Source: Paenibacillus sp. FSL K6-1330
GTDB lineage: Bacteria > Bacillota > Bacilli > Paenibacillales > Paenibacillaceae
Assembly: GCF_037976825.1 (NCBI RefSeq)
Contig: NZ_CP150269.1
Coordinates: 1,779,501 to 1,843,500, forward strand
DNA: 64,000 nt
Direction: 5' to 3'
In this document: positions 44,243-53,331 of the stretch, one piece after another
How the letters are laid out: each line of letters opens with the position of its first letter
How positions within the stretch are numbered: the stretch's first letter is position 1
Translations under genes and position numbers: made by a program
Notes under the pieces: model-generated
What the model saw: the letters and a program-made list of their open reading frames with translations, nothing else
Database searches by the model: none
What the model was told of the DNA's origin: nothing

Positions 44243-45955
44243 ATGAATCATGTGTTAACCTATCTAGATTTAGCGGATTCTCTGCTGTGCTCCCTTCCCT
44301 CCAGGGCTCGGATTGCAGGAAGCCCTAAGCTCCCATGCAATCGAACCTTCCGAATACGAGTCGACAGAACGATGCCCTTTGAGTTTGTTGCCAATTTGAT
44401 GCCTCCGTTTTGCGGATTATGGGAGGCTGATGTCTGTTTTGATTACTCTGATTATGATAGCGCTCTGTCCGATATTGGAGGGGAAACTCAGGCGGATGTA
44501 TATATCATCTGGTTAGATTGGCGGATCTACGCCAGCTCAATGAGCGCACAGGAAGCTGCACATTGGCTGAATGAACGGATCGTTAAACTGCGTATGGTAA
44601 CGGATAAACCAATCTGGATAAATAACTGGCCGGAGTCCTTGGAAGATGCCGATAGGGTGCTCAGCTTCCGTGCCAGTGACCGTGGATGGTTCCGGAAGTT
44701 AAATTCGTATTTGTTGGAGTCCGTTGAGAACAACACAGGATGTGTTCTGATCGATTTAGCTGAATTGGCCCATGAAGGTACCGAGTCCTTCTATGATTAT
44801 CGGAACGAGGAAATCAGCAGCTATCCATTTTCCAATCAGGCAACGATAATTATCTCCCGTCACCTTGGTGTACATCTCTTACCCGCTTCCTGTGTTCCGA
44901 GACTTAAAGCGATTGCTCTTGATCTTGATGATACGCTTTATCACGGGGTATTGGGAGAGGAAGGGGCTGAAGGGGTAGCTTTAACGGAAGGTCATCATCG
45001 GTTGCAAAGGCTGCTGCTCAAACTTAAACAATCGGGAGTGCTGCTCACGTTATGCAGCCGTAATGAAGAAGAAGATGTTAAGGCTCTGTTTGACACTCGG
45101 AGCGATTTCCCGCTGAGATGGGACGATTTTGCCGCTGTCTGCGCGAATTGGCAGACAAAAGCAGAAAATCTGAATCGCTTGGCGCGAATACTGAATATTG
45201 ACCCGTCTGCTTTCGTGTTTGTGGATGACAATCCGGCAGAGTTGGTGAAGATGGCCGCTGTACTGCCAGAGGTTCGTCTTTTACGAGCAAAGCAAAACGG
45301 TGAAGAAACGATGTTTGGATTATGTCATTTTCCCGGATTATATCAACTTCACCAGGATAACATGGCCGTATCCAGAACAACCGATATTCAGGCCAATCAG
45401 ACAAGGGAGAAGATTAGACAATCAGCATCGGATTATCGTTCCTATTTAGACAGCTTGAACATGGTTGTAACCATCTATGAGAATGAAGCTTCCCATGTCA
45501 CGCGGCTGCATGAATTAAGTCATAAAACGAATCAGTTTAACCTGGCATTAAGGCGGATGACAGAAGTGGAGGCGAATGACGTTATGAATGCCTCGAAATA
45601 TGCTACGATTACGATTCGCCTCTCCGATATACTGTCAGACAGTGGAATTATCGGCGCTTTTATATGCCGGTTGGATGGTGAGCAAGCGCATTTAATCGAA
45701 ACGCTTTTTAGCTGCAGGGCGCTTGGCCGTGAGATTGAAACGGTAGCCTTTGCCTGGATCTTGGAGAAATTAATGGATCGAGGGGTGCAGCGTATCAATA
45801 TCGAAATGGCTCAGGGGCCGCGAAATGCTCCTGCCTTGGACTGGATAAAGCGTTTTGTTACAGGCTCGCCTGAACAACTGGCGCTTAAAGATCTCTATGC
45901 ACGTGTAAAAGCAGCTTGCGGAAGTCATCCTGCTAGAGTGGAGGTAAATCGATGA
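44243..45955 (+). CDS. FkbH-like HAD-IIIC domain protein
   Basis: A 570-residue FkbH-type protein. The first 220 residues resemble the N-terminal SGNH-like part. The HAD core has IALDLDDTLYHGVLGEEG (nucleophile Asp227, acid/base Asp229) and FVFVDDNPAEL. A GNAT-like C-terminal domain follows (SHKTNQFNLALRRMTE, then DSGIIGAFICRLDG). FkbH proteins load a glyceryl unit from 1,3-bisphosphoglycerate onto an acyl carrier protein. Here an ACP and a GNAT gene follow with 4-bp overlaps, so the three form one module. In this glycan setting it may supply an acyl group for a sugar. The GGAGGGAGG site is strong. Confidence 0.88.
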   Translation: MNHVLTYLDLADSLLCSLPSRARIAGSPKLPCNRTFRIRVDRTMPFEFVANLMPPFCGLWEADVCFDYSDYDSALSDIGGETQADVYIIWLDWRIYASSMSAQEAAHWLNERIVKLRMVTDKPIWINNWPESLEDADRVLSFRASDRGWFRKLNSYLLESVENNTGCVLIDLAELAHEGTESFYDYRNEEISSYPFSNQATIIISRHLGVHLLPASCVPRLKAIALDLDDTLYHGVLGEEGAEGVALTEGHHRLQRLLLKLKQSGVLLTLCSRNEEEDVKALFDTRSDFPLRWDDFAAVCANWQTKAENLNRLARILNIDPSAFVFVDDNPAELVKMAAVLPEVRLLRAKQNGEETMFGLCHFPGLYQLHQDNMAVSRTTDIQANQTREKIRQSASDYRSYLDSLNMVVTIYENEASHVTRLHELSHKTNQFNLALRRMTEVEANDVMNASKYATITIRLSDILSDSGIIGAFICRLDGEQAHLIETLFSCRALGREIETVAFAWILEKLMDRGVQRINIEMAQGPRNAPALDWIKRFVTGSPEQLALKDLYARVKAACGSHPARVEVNR

Positions 45956-46185
45956 CTACAGAATTACGCAAACAAATCGGGTCGATCTTATCCGAGGTAT
46001 TAAACACTGCATTACCGCCTCATGATAATCCAAAGCGGGAAGAGCTGGCGAATTGGGATTCTTTAAAACATATGGAACTCATTCTTCGTCTTGAAGAACA
46101 ATTTGATGTTCGCTTCTCCATTAGGGAAGTAGCGGGAATTCAAAGCTTGGATGACATCGCCAAGATCATTGAGGTGAAGTCGTGA
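45952..46185 (+). CDS. Acyl carrier protein
   Basis: A 77-residue ACP. Phosphopantetheine should attach to Ser37 in NWDSLKHMELI, followed by LRLEEQFDVRF. Its ATG overlaps the FkbH stop by 4 bp, and its stop overlaps the GNAT start. It is the carrier partner of the FkbH-like protein, distinct from the ACP of fatty-acid synthesis, which has a different context. Confidence 0.9.
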   Translation: MTTELRKQIGSILSEVLNTALPPHDNPKREELANWDSLKHMELILRLEEQFDVRFSIREVAGIQSLDDIAKIIEVKS

Positions 46186-46766
46186 AGCACAACATCAAAG
46201 TTGAACGCTTTGGGATTCGATTAAGACCCATTACGATGGACGACGCTGATTTTATTTTCAAACTAAGAAGATCCCCTGATTTATCCAGGTATATTGGAGA
46301 AATCGATTCTCGTTATTCTACTCATGAATCATGGTTGAAACAATATTTTCACAGAGAAGGCGACTATTACTTCTGCATTGAGCTTCTCTCGGGCGTACCT
46401 ATCGGAACCATAGCGATCTATGATATTGATGGTCAAGCCGGGAATTGGGGAAGATGGATTATTTCCGATTCGATCCCTGCCGCTCCTGCCAGCGTATGGC
46501 TTATTTTTCACGTTGCGTTTGATATTCTGGGTTTGTCCAGTGTGTTCTCCAACACGGTTATTGATAATGCGAGTGTCGTTTCTTTTCATGATAACTGCGG
46601 TTTGCCCCGGACCGGAATTGAACGTAATGGCCTTACCATTAGAGGCGTATCCTATGACATGGTTATTCATACGGCTACGAAGGAGAACTGGCCTATGATT
46701 CAACAAAGATTAGAGAAGCCTGCAATATTGGCGGAGCGTCTGCTGAGGGAGAATCCGGAAGAATAA
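46182..46766 (+). CDS. GNAT family acyltransferase
   Basis: A 194-residue GNAT enzyme of the RimJ/RimL type. Marks are RLRPITMDDADFIFKLRRSP at the N-terminus, GTIAIYDIDGQAGNWGRWII, and LIFHVAFDILGLSSVFSNTV in the acetyl-CoA region. The GTG start overlaps the ACP stop by 4 bp, with GAGGTGAAG as ribosome site. It could move the acyl unit carried by the ACP, or an acetyl group, to an amino sugar. A 9-bp perfect terminator follows. Confidence 0.82.
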   Translation: MKHNIKVERFGIRLRPITMDDADFIFKLRRSPDLSRYIGEIDSRYSTHESWLKQYFHREGDYYFCIELLSGVPIGTIAIYDIDGQAGNWGRWIISDSIPAAPASVWLIFHVAFDILGLSSVFSNTVIDNASVVSFHDNCGLPRTGIERNGLTIRGVSYDMVIHTATKENWPMIQQRLEKPAILAERLLRENPEE

Positions 46767-46812
46767 TTAACATACTTTACGGAATGTAAGAAAATATGAC
46801 TTGTTTACTGAC

Positions 46813-46838
46813 GACAGCGAAACCGTTCGCTGTCTTTT
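46813..46838 (+). terminator. Terminator of the FkbH-ACP-GNAT unit
   Basis: Perfect 9-bp stem GACAGCGAA / TTCGCTGTC with loop ACCG, then TTTT. Confidence 0.88.
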
Positions 46839-46915
46839 CTGTATGTACCGGACGAAAAGGAATGACATGGGTAATATGTCTGGTGAATTCGCCGTTGCTT
46901 CTCTCAGGTGTATTT

Positions 46916-46924
46916 CATATTTTA
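46916..46924 (+). promoter_or_regulatory. CATATTTTA, SigK-type -10 candidate
   Basis: CATATTTTA fits CATAnnnTA and lies about 90 nt before the dehydrogenase start, after a terminator. No AC is present at 16 bp. Weak. Confidence 0.25.
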
Positions 46925-47016
46925 TCAGGAGAAGGAAATTCATGATCGCCCGGTAATTTCATCATGGGTGTTTTTTGAACAAGGACTTACTCTTCAAGAA
47001 AGGATGGACAACCAGG

Positions 47017-48393
47017 ATGAGCGAAATCTTGCATAAAATAGAAACCAAGACGGCAACGGTGGCCGTGATCGGTCTTGGTTACGTCGGACTATCTGTGGCA
47101 GTGGAGGCGGCAAGAGCCAATTACAGGGTGTACGGAATTGACATCGATAAGAATAAAACGGAACAGTTACAACGCGGAAAATCGTATGTTACGGATATAA
47201 AGGATGAAGATATCGATTCTTTGATCCATCAGCGCCTGTATGCCGTTCATGAGTTTTCAGTGCTGGCTGAAGCAGATATCATCGTTATTTGCTTGCCCAC
47301 TCCGCTTAACATCAACAGAGATCCTGACGTTTCCATGATTCGGTCAGCGGTTGATTCCATCATCCGGTATGCTTCGAGAGATACGCTCATTATTTTGGAA
47401 AGCACCACCTATCCCGGAACGACCGAAGAATTAATTAAGAATGTGATTGAAGCCAATACGCAATGGGAAGCGGGTAAGGATGTTTTTGTATGTTATTCTC
47501 CGGAAAGAGTGGACCCTGGAAACCGTAAATTCAATGTAAAAAACACACCTAAAATCTTAGGTGGAATCACGGAGGAATGTACCCATCTTGGCCTTCAATT
47601 TTACCGTTCTTTTTTGGATAACGTGATACCAGTAAGCTCAACGGCCGCGGCCGAAATGGTTAAGTTGCTCGAGAACACGTTTCGAAGTGTTAACATAGCG
47701 CTTGTGAACGAGCTGACGCTCATGTGTGATCGAATGGGGATTAACATCTGGGAAGTGATCGACGCTGCTTCGACCAAGCCGTTTGGTTACATCCCCTTTT
47801 TCCCAGGGCCGGGGATCGGTGGCCACTGCATCCCGATCGATCCGACCTATCTGTCATGGAGAGCTAAAAAGTTCGGCTTCTATAACAAATTTATTGAATT
47901 GACCAGCGATATCAACAGCAATATGCCCCGATATGTCATATCGCAGATTACCGACATACTCAATGACAATGAAAAGCCGCTAAAAAACTCAAATATTATA
48001 TGCATTGGAATGGCTTATAAAAAGGATGTCAACGATATGCGAGAATCGCCTGCACTCGAAGTGTTCAGGCTTCTACAGCAGAAGGGGGCTGCTGTAACCT
48101 ATTATGACCCGCTCATTCCATGGTTTATAGACAATGGCCACAGGATATCCTCCATAGAACTTTTGCCGGATCTGATTGCCTCCGCCGACCTGGTCGTTAT
48201 TACTACCGATCATAGTACGATCGATTACCAGTTTATTGCTGAGCATGCCGCTTTGCTGTATGACACGAAAAATGTGACTCGGTCGATTAAAGGAAACATT
48301 GTATTGCTCGGCGGACATAAGCGATTGGAGAAAAGTTTATCCCCGGTTGTGTCGATCAAAGATAGCGGGGAAGGGAGGGAAGGGATTGATTGA
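47017..48393 (+). CDS. Nucleotide-sugar dehydrogenase (WbpA/WbpO type)
   Basis: A 458-residue UDP-sugar 6-dehydrogenase. It has the NAD loop VIGLGYVGLSVAVEAA, the substrate segment YSPERVDPGNR, and the catalytic Cys271 in GPGIGGHCIPIDPTYL. The GNR and GHCIP context is that of UDP-GlcNAc or UDP-ManNAc dehydrogenases, giving a uronic acid amino sugar. ATG 47017 is favoured, but its ribosome site (AAGGATGG, 12 nt away) is weak; a TTG at 46975 is possible. With the aminotransferase at the window end it suggests synthesis of a modified amino sugar. Confidence 0.88.
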   Translation: MSEILHKIETKTATVAVIGLGYVGLSVAVEAARANYRVYGIDIDKNKTEQLQRGKSYVTDIKDEDIDSLIHQRLYAVHEFSVLAEADIIVICLPTPLNINRDPDVSMIRSAVDSIIRYASRDTLIILESTTYPGTTEELIKNVIEANTQWEAGKDVFVCYSPERVDPGNRKFNVKNTPKILGGITEECTHLGLQFYRSFLDNVIPVSSTAAAEMVKLLENTFRSVNIALVNELTLMCDRMGINIWEVIDAASTKPFGYIPFFPGPGIGGHCIPIDPTYLSWRAKKFGFYNKFIELTSDINSNMPRYVISQITDILNDNEKPLKNSNIICIGMAYKKDVNDMRESPALEVFRLLQQKGAAVTYYDPLIPWFIDNGHRISSIELLPDLIASADLVVITTDHSTIDYQFIAEHAALLYDTKNVTRSIKGNIVLLGGHKRLEKSLSPVVSIKDSGEGREGID

Positions 48394-49906
48394 TGTTGTC
48401 ATTTGTGTGCATAACGGTTTGAATGCGGTAAAACAATGTTTGAACTCCATTCAAAATAATACGACACAAAAAATTAATGTAATTATCATAGATGATGGAA
48501 GCGATCAAACCACAAAGCGATATCTGGAACAGTACACACGACAATTTCACTATACATTAATTCGACACGATAAACCGCAAGGCTATACGGCTTCTGCGAA
48601 TCAAGGATTAAAACAGTCAACATCGCGATACTGCGTCCTTCTCAACAGCGACACGATCGTAACCAGTCAGTGGTTGGAAAGGCTGACGGAAACCATGGAA
48701 TCCGATCGCAGGATCGGTATCGTCGGTCCGCTGTCTAATGCAGCCAGCTGGCAATCCATTCCCCATCGGGACTGGAACCGTAATGGATTGGAGCCCAACT
48801 TGACGATCGAACAAATGGCCGAGCTTGTCTATCAATCCTCCGATAAGAATTTTCCGAGAGTCATGTTTTTGAACGGCTTCTGTTTAATGATCAAGAAGGA
48901 AGTCATAGACAAAATCGGGTATTTCGATGAAAAGAACTTTCCGATAGGTTACGGGGAAGAAGATGATTATTGTCTTCGTGCCCGCGCTGCCAACTTTAAA
49001 TTAAAGGTTGCCACTCATTGTTATATTTATCATCAAAAGTCGGCAAGCTTTGGAAAGGATAGAAGGAAGCGATTAGCACAGAATGGGAAAGCTGCCCTCA
49101 TTCGCAAACACGGCGTGGAAAGGATTAAGCAATCGATACAAAAAATGGTCGATCATCGATTGCTCAAAGAAACAAGGGCAAAATTAAAATGGCTATTAGC
49201 TTGCAGACGACAAATCATCACAAGTAATCAACGAAAAAACGTAATATACACAGCGATAACCGGTAATTACGATAAGCTACAGGATCCTTTACAAATGAGC
49301 AAGCATTGTGATTACTATTGTTTCACGGATAATCCGAAATTAAAGTCCGGAACCTGGAAAATGATTAAGTTAGATAAAATATTCGCTGATACGGCCCGTC
49401 AAGCTAGATGGGTAAAAGTTATGCCACACTTATTATTCCCGACCTACAAACACAGTGTTTGGGTTGACGGGAATATCCGAATTGTCGGAGATATCGATCG
49501 GTTTATTGAAAAATATAGCGCCTCACCGCTCGTGTTCTACAAACATTCACATCGGAATTGTATTTATAAAGAAGCTGAAGCTTGTATTGCCTTGGGGAAG
49601 GATAAGAAAGAAGTCATATTAAAACAAGTAGCCTTGTATAAGAATGCGGGATATCCGAGGGATAACGGACTAATTGAGTCCGGCGTGATCCTAAGACGCC
49701 ATAATGATCCTATCGTTACGGGGGCAATGACCACATGGTGGAGACAAATCATAAGTTATAGTAAAAGAGACCAAATCAGCTTTAATTACGTTGCCTGGAA
49801 GAATAACGTTCCATTTACCGCGATCAATGGCAATATCCGTAATAATGAATTTTTTAATTGGAGCAAGCATCACAATAAGCCAGTTATGAAAAGATTGAAA
49901 CGCTAA
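48386..49906 (+). CDS. GT2 glycosyltransferase fused to a DUF616-like domain
   Basis: 506 residues from TTG 48386, overlapping the dehydrogenase by 8 bp, with GGAGGGAAGGG upstream. Residues 1-250 are a GT2 domain: DVVICVHNGLNAVKQCLNSI, LLNSDTIVTSQWLERL with the metal-binding Asp, and GYGEEDDYCLRARAANFKL. From about residue 285 a second domain starts (VIYTAITGNYDKLQDP, FTDNPKLKSGTWKMI, HSVWVDGNIRIVGDID), which matches DUF616, a glycosyltransferase-like family. This is probably a bifunctional enzyme that adds two sugars. Confidence 0.82.
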   Translation: MIDVVICVHNGLNAVKQCLNSIQNNTTQKINVIIIDDGSDQTTKRYLEQYTRQFHYTLIRHDKPQGYTASANQGLKQSTSRYCVLLNSDTIVTSQWLERLTETMESDRRIGIVGPLSNAASWQSIPHRDWNRNGLEPNLTIEQMAELVYQSSDKNFPRVMFLNGFCLMIKKEVIDKIGYFDEKNFPIGYGEEDDYCLRARAANFKLKVATHCYIYHQKSASFGKDRRKRLAQNGKAALIRKHGVERIKQSIQKMVDHRLLKETRAKLKWLLACRRQIITSNQRKNVIYTAITGNYDKLQDPLQMSKHCDYYCFTDNPKLKSGTWKMIKLDKIFADTARQARWVKVMPHLLFPTYKHSVWVDGNIRIVGDIDRFIEKYSASPLVFYKHSHRNCIYKEAEACIALGKDKKEVILKQVALYKNAGYPRDNGLIESGVILRRHNDPIVTGAMTTWWRQIISYSKRDQISFNYVAWKNNVPFTAINGNIRNNEFFNWSKHHNKPVMKRLKR

Positions 49907-49916
49907 TATGTATCTT

Positions 49917-49943
49917 AGGGGCTGTTGTCGTACAACGGCCCCT
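49917..49943. terminator. Bidirectional terminator
   Basis: AGGGGC / GCCCCT enclosing GTTGT / ACAAC, between the GT2-DUF616 gene and the convergent kinase gene. Confidence 0.7.
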
Positions 49944-49996
49944 TCGTTATGCCTTTATGAAATGGCGGTTGTTAGTGTGGTGGAAGGAAAAATGTT

Positions 49997-50944
49997 TTAT
50001 TTAACGCCACCCAAATGCCTGCTTACGATATCATCCTTCTTCAGTTCGTCTAATACAACCTCCTGTACCCGGGAACTCTTCAGGGGCAGTTTCCTTTGCC
50101 TGATCGATCCGCCGAGGTAGTAGTAGAGGCTGTAAGGAAAAATCGCGTCTATATAGTAGAGTTCTTCAAAAGACTTCCCCTCAGGGAATTTCGCAAAATA
50201 CTCTTTATAATATGAAGACAACACAATCCTCGGTAATAAATAACGGATATCCTTGATGGGAGAGTCAATTCTTGAATGCTCCAGGTCAATAATCCATATA
50301 TCTCCTGATGTTGTTTTTATTGCGTTTAAATGGGTTAGATCCCCATGTACGACCCATCTTCTTTTGCTCACGGATTTGAGATGGTCAGCGAGGAGGGGCG
50401 CTCTCCGGGAAGAAACTCTTATACATTTCTCAGCTAATTGTATACATGGTTGAATATACTTCAAGGAGTACTGGTCTTTCCATTTCATCAATTCTTTTAA
50501 TTTGAATTGATACTCAGATATCCACCTGTTTATTCCGACCTTCAAGTCGTCCGGATTATGTTTGGGTGTGAGTGAACTTGGGTACCTGGCGTGTTGATGA
50601 AAATCTCCGATTACCCTTACGCGGTCAATTATCGATGCAGGACCGCCAGAGATATATCTAGACAAATAATAACGATGCTTTCCTTGTTTCGTACATAGTT
50701 TCCGTTGATTCGTGGCGATAACATCAGGCACCTTTAACCCTTGTTGGGATAGCGCGTATTGTAGAGTGATTGAAGGGGTGAACGTTTTACTTGATCTATA
50801 GTCCGATTTAAGGATATAGGTTTCGTTGTTATTGATTACCTTCCACACCGCTTTATCCGGCTCGTTCTGAATCCATTCGATTTTCGGCTTTTTGATATCA
50901 TAATACTGGTTAAGAACCAACGTTGCATCTTGAATTGTAGGCAT
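49997..50944 (-). CDS. CotS-like phosphotransferase
   Basis: A 315-residue kinase-fold protein. The Brenner motif is complete (VVHGDLTHLNAIKTTSGD), followed by WIIDLEHSRIDSPIKDIRYL. It is more distant from the two plus-strand kinases than they are from each other and has no GX3 run. GAGAGGTGATGGC precedes the ATG. It is co-oriented with, and about 60 bp downstream of, the group-1 GT gene, forming a small minus-strand unit inside the cluster. Confidence 0.82.
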   Translation of the reverse strand: MPTIQDATLVLNQYYDIKKPKIEWIQNEPDKAVWKVINNNETYILKSDYRSSKTFTPSITLQYALSQQGLKVPDVIATNQRKLCTKQGKHRYYLSRYISGGPASIIDRVRVIGDFHQHARYPSSLTPKHNPDDLKVGINRWISEYQFKLKELMKWKDQYSLKYIQPCIQLAEKCIRVSSRRAPLLADHLKSVSKRRWVVHGDLTHLNAIKTTSGDIWIIDLEHSRIDSPIKDIRYLLPRIVLSSYYKEYFAKFPEGKSFEELYYIDAIFPYSLYYYLGGSIRQRKLPLKSSRVQEVVLDELKKDDIVSRHLGGVK

Positions 50945-51002
50945 GCCATCACCTCTCCATCGAGATCATAGGACAAGATCATCATCTAATCTATTACAGG
51001 TT

Positions 51003-52019
51003 CTATGGTACGTCGAGCAGGCCTTGAAACAGAGCCCTCCAATTTTCTGCACACTGCTTGACCGTAAAGTTCTTGGCCACGGCCTTTGCGGCCTTTTGTG
51101 AAATTTTTTTCCGAAGTTTGGGATTTTCGATCAATTCTTTAATCCCGGCGTACCAACCTTGCTCTGTTTGAGGAACAAAATAACCCGTTTTTTTGTGGAA
51201 TACCCAATCACGGTATATGGGGGATAATGAATAAATGCCGGGAATGCGGCAGGATGCGTAGTCGCGGAATTTCACATTACTTTTGCAGTGGTAGAACAGA
51301 TCATCATCCATGGGTGCAAGACCGATATCCCAATTGGCCCGATACAACCGCTGCATGAACTGGCTGTAATTTTCATTATGTTTACAATGCGAGACATTAG
51401 GATGACCCTTCAATTCTTCAGGACAGTACCCATAGAACTCCAGTCTGACAAAATCTCCGTATTCCTTAAGTATACGCTTCAATGCGGGAATAACGGGTCG
51501 GAAAGAACTCTCTTTTTTTGCACCTTCGTATCCGATCACGAGTCGATCTTCCTTTTTCGGACCTCTGGACAATTTTGTAAATGAAAGATCGATACTCCCT
51601 GGAAAATAGATCACTTTAGGAGTGAATTGCTTCTTAATCACTTCGCGAAAGACGGGTGATTCTACTTTGACCATGTGTACATTTCTTAGAAAGTAAGTAT
51701 AGGTTTTTTTATAAGCGGGTTTTGCGTATATCTGGCCAAGACGAGTGGTTTGAGGGATCGCGAGAAAATGGTCGTCAATGACGTATACGGTCTTCTTTCC
51801 CTCACGGTGTGCCCATTCTAAACATTGGAGCGCTGCTGGCTCAATGCTTCTTAGAAACAAAATAATATCGTATGAAGAAATGATAGATCGGGTTACCTGT
51901 TTATGAGGAAGGATCTTAAAACTGCAGTATCCTTGTCCTTCCAGATAACGGAGAGGTGGGAGAAGAATGATTTGGTACGATGCGGTTCCCTCTGAGCCGA
52001 CCACAAGAATTCTTCTCAT
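51003..52019 (-). CDS. Group-1 (GT-B) glycosyltransferase, one of three paralogues
   Basis: A 338-residue GT-B protein. It shares with the two genes near 61-63.5 kb the segments KTVYVIDDHFLAIPQTT, RANWDIGLAPMDDD, CKSNVKFRDYASCRIPGIYS and SPIYRDWVFHKKTGYFV. It lacks the basic tail and GX3 tag seen on one of its paralogues. The conserved KxNxKFRxYxxCxIPGIY block probably binds the donor. It is upstream of the minus-strand kinase. Confidence 0.8.
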   Translation of the reverse strand: MRRILVVGSEGTASYQIILLPPLRYLEGQGYCSFKILPHKQVTRSIISSYDIILFLRSIEPAALQCLEWAHREGKKTVYVIDDHFLAIPQTTRLGQIYAKPAYKKTYTYFLRNVHMVKVESPVFREVIKKQFTPKVIYFPGSIDLSFTKLSRGPKKEDRLVIGYEGAKKESSFRPVIPALKRILKEYGDFVRLEFYGYCPEELKGHPNVSHCKHNENYSQFMQRLYRANWDIGLAPMDDDLFYHCKSNVKFRDYASCRIPGIYSLSPIYRDWVFHKKTGYFVPQTEQGWYAGIKELIENPKLRKKISQKAAKAVAKNFTVKQCAENWRALFQGLLDVP

Positions 52020-52083
52020 TTAGTGACCCCCAATCAACAATGATTACTGGATGCCCTTGCGGGTAACGCAGTTGAAAAATAGT

Positions 52084-52108
52084 GCTTGCCCTCACGAGGA
52101 GAGCAAGC
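52084..52108 (-). terminator. Terminator of the beta-helix gene
   Basis: Stem GCTTGC / GCAAGC with an inner CTC/GAG, then ACTATTTTT on the minus strand. Confidence 0.65.
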
Positions 52109-52135
52109 GTAAAAGCCATACGTGAAACAAGGAAT

Positions 52136-53050
52136 TTAGAACAAGTTATTATCTGTACCTGTTACGGAGATTTGAGTTGGAGTGTTACCGGTGAACCGAT
52201 TTCCGAATGCGGTGTTTTCATCGCCAGAAATGAGGAGTCCAAAATTCTTATTGAGCTCCATCTCGTTGAATTCCACACTGTTAAAATCCGTGGCAATTGC
52301 GATACCGGTTTGAGTGTTACCATCGGAATCGTTGGCTCCAAGATATCCGTTATCCCCGGTTGTGATCGAAACGCCGATCCCTGTATTATTTTCCACGTTG
52401 TTGCGTATCAGTACGTTGTTTGCTGCTGCAACGGTGATTCCGCTTGTTCCGTTTTGCGAGACCGTGTTGCCGAATAACAGATTGTTCGCTGCGGTGCTCG
52501 AGATGCCGATCGTGCCGTTTTGAGAGACAGTATTACCGATAGCCGCATTATTGGCGCCGGCCAACAAAATACCCACACTTGTATTGCTGAAGGATACATT
52601 CTGTACGATCCAGCTGTCGGTGCTTACTACGTTGATTCCAGCAGCGCCGCCTGCGTCTTGAACACTGTTTCTCCACGCTACATGACCGGTACCGGCAGCT
52701 AAATCAATGCCAATACCAAGCGTGTTGTTAATGGTATTGCCAATAATGCGGTGATTGGTACCAGCGGTAACATCAATCGCATCGGCCGTGTAGTTTTGAA
52801 TCTTAAATCCGTTAATTTCAACCCCCGTAGCTGCCGTGACAATGAACGCACTTGCCGCAGCGTTGAGTCCTTGGCGTATCGCCGAACCTTCATTTTTAGC
52901 TATAACTTTTACGTTGGAAGTCGCTACAGTCACCGCCGGCTCTGGATACGTTCCATCATTAACCAATACGACATCACCAGCGACAGCTGAAGCTACCGCA
53001 GTTGCAATTGGCGTCCCTGTAGGTGAAGGGAAGACCGAAATAATGGCCAT
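52136..53050 (-). CDS. Right-handed parallel beta-helix repeat protein
   Basis: 304 residues from ATG 53050, with GGAGG 8 nt upstream. After a start like those of pectate-lyase-type folds (GDVVLVNDGTYPEPAV) come about ten coils of 22-24 residues with a repeated pattern (IGNTVSQNGTIGI, FGNTVSQNGTSGI, IRNNVENNTGIGV), as in NosD/beta-helix proteins. No signal peptide or catalytic residues are evident. In this locus it may be a structural surface protein or carbohydrate-binding protein placed on the spore from the mother cell. Confidence 0.8.
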   Translation of the reverse strand: MAIISVFPSPTGTPIATAVASAVAGDVVLVNDGTYPEPAVTVATSNVKVIAKNEGSAIRQGLNAAASAFIVTAATGVEINGFKIQNYTADAIDVTAGTNHRIIGNTINNTLGIGIDLAAGTGHVAWRNSVQDAGGAAGINVVSTDSWIVQNVSFSNTSVGILLAGANNAAIGNTVSQNGTIGISSTAANNLLFGNTVSQNGTSGITVAAANNVLIRNNVENNTGIGVSITTGDNGYLGANDSDGNTQTGIAIATDFNSVEFNEMELNKNFGLLISGDENTAFGNRFTGNTPTQISVTGTDNNLF

Positions 53051-53331
53051 CACGTCTACCTCCTTATATAGAATTGATTAAGGTTTTGTATTCTTAATCT
53101 AGTAACAGTTAATGCAATGGAAGAAAGTTATGTTAAGGCAGATGAATGAGATAAAATGCACATTTTTGAGAGGTTGAAAGAACAGATAGGGTTAAAGCCT
53201 ACGTTCCTACTGCCAAGACGTGGATCGTTCTCGAACGAATTGCTGATATCCATGCGAATTTATCATGGGGAACCAATGGGGCTCTAACTTTAGGCTAAAG
53301 AGTCAAAGTTGTTCCATATGATGATGTGCTT

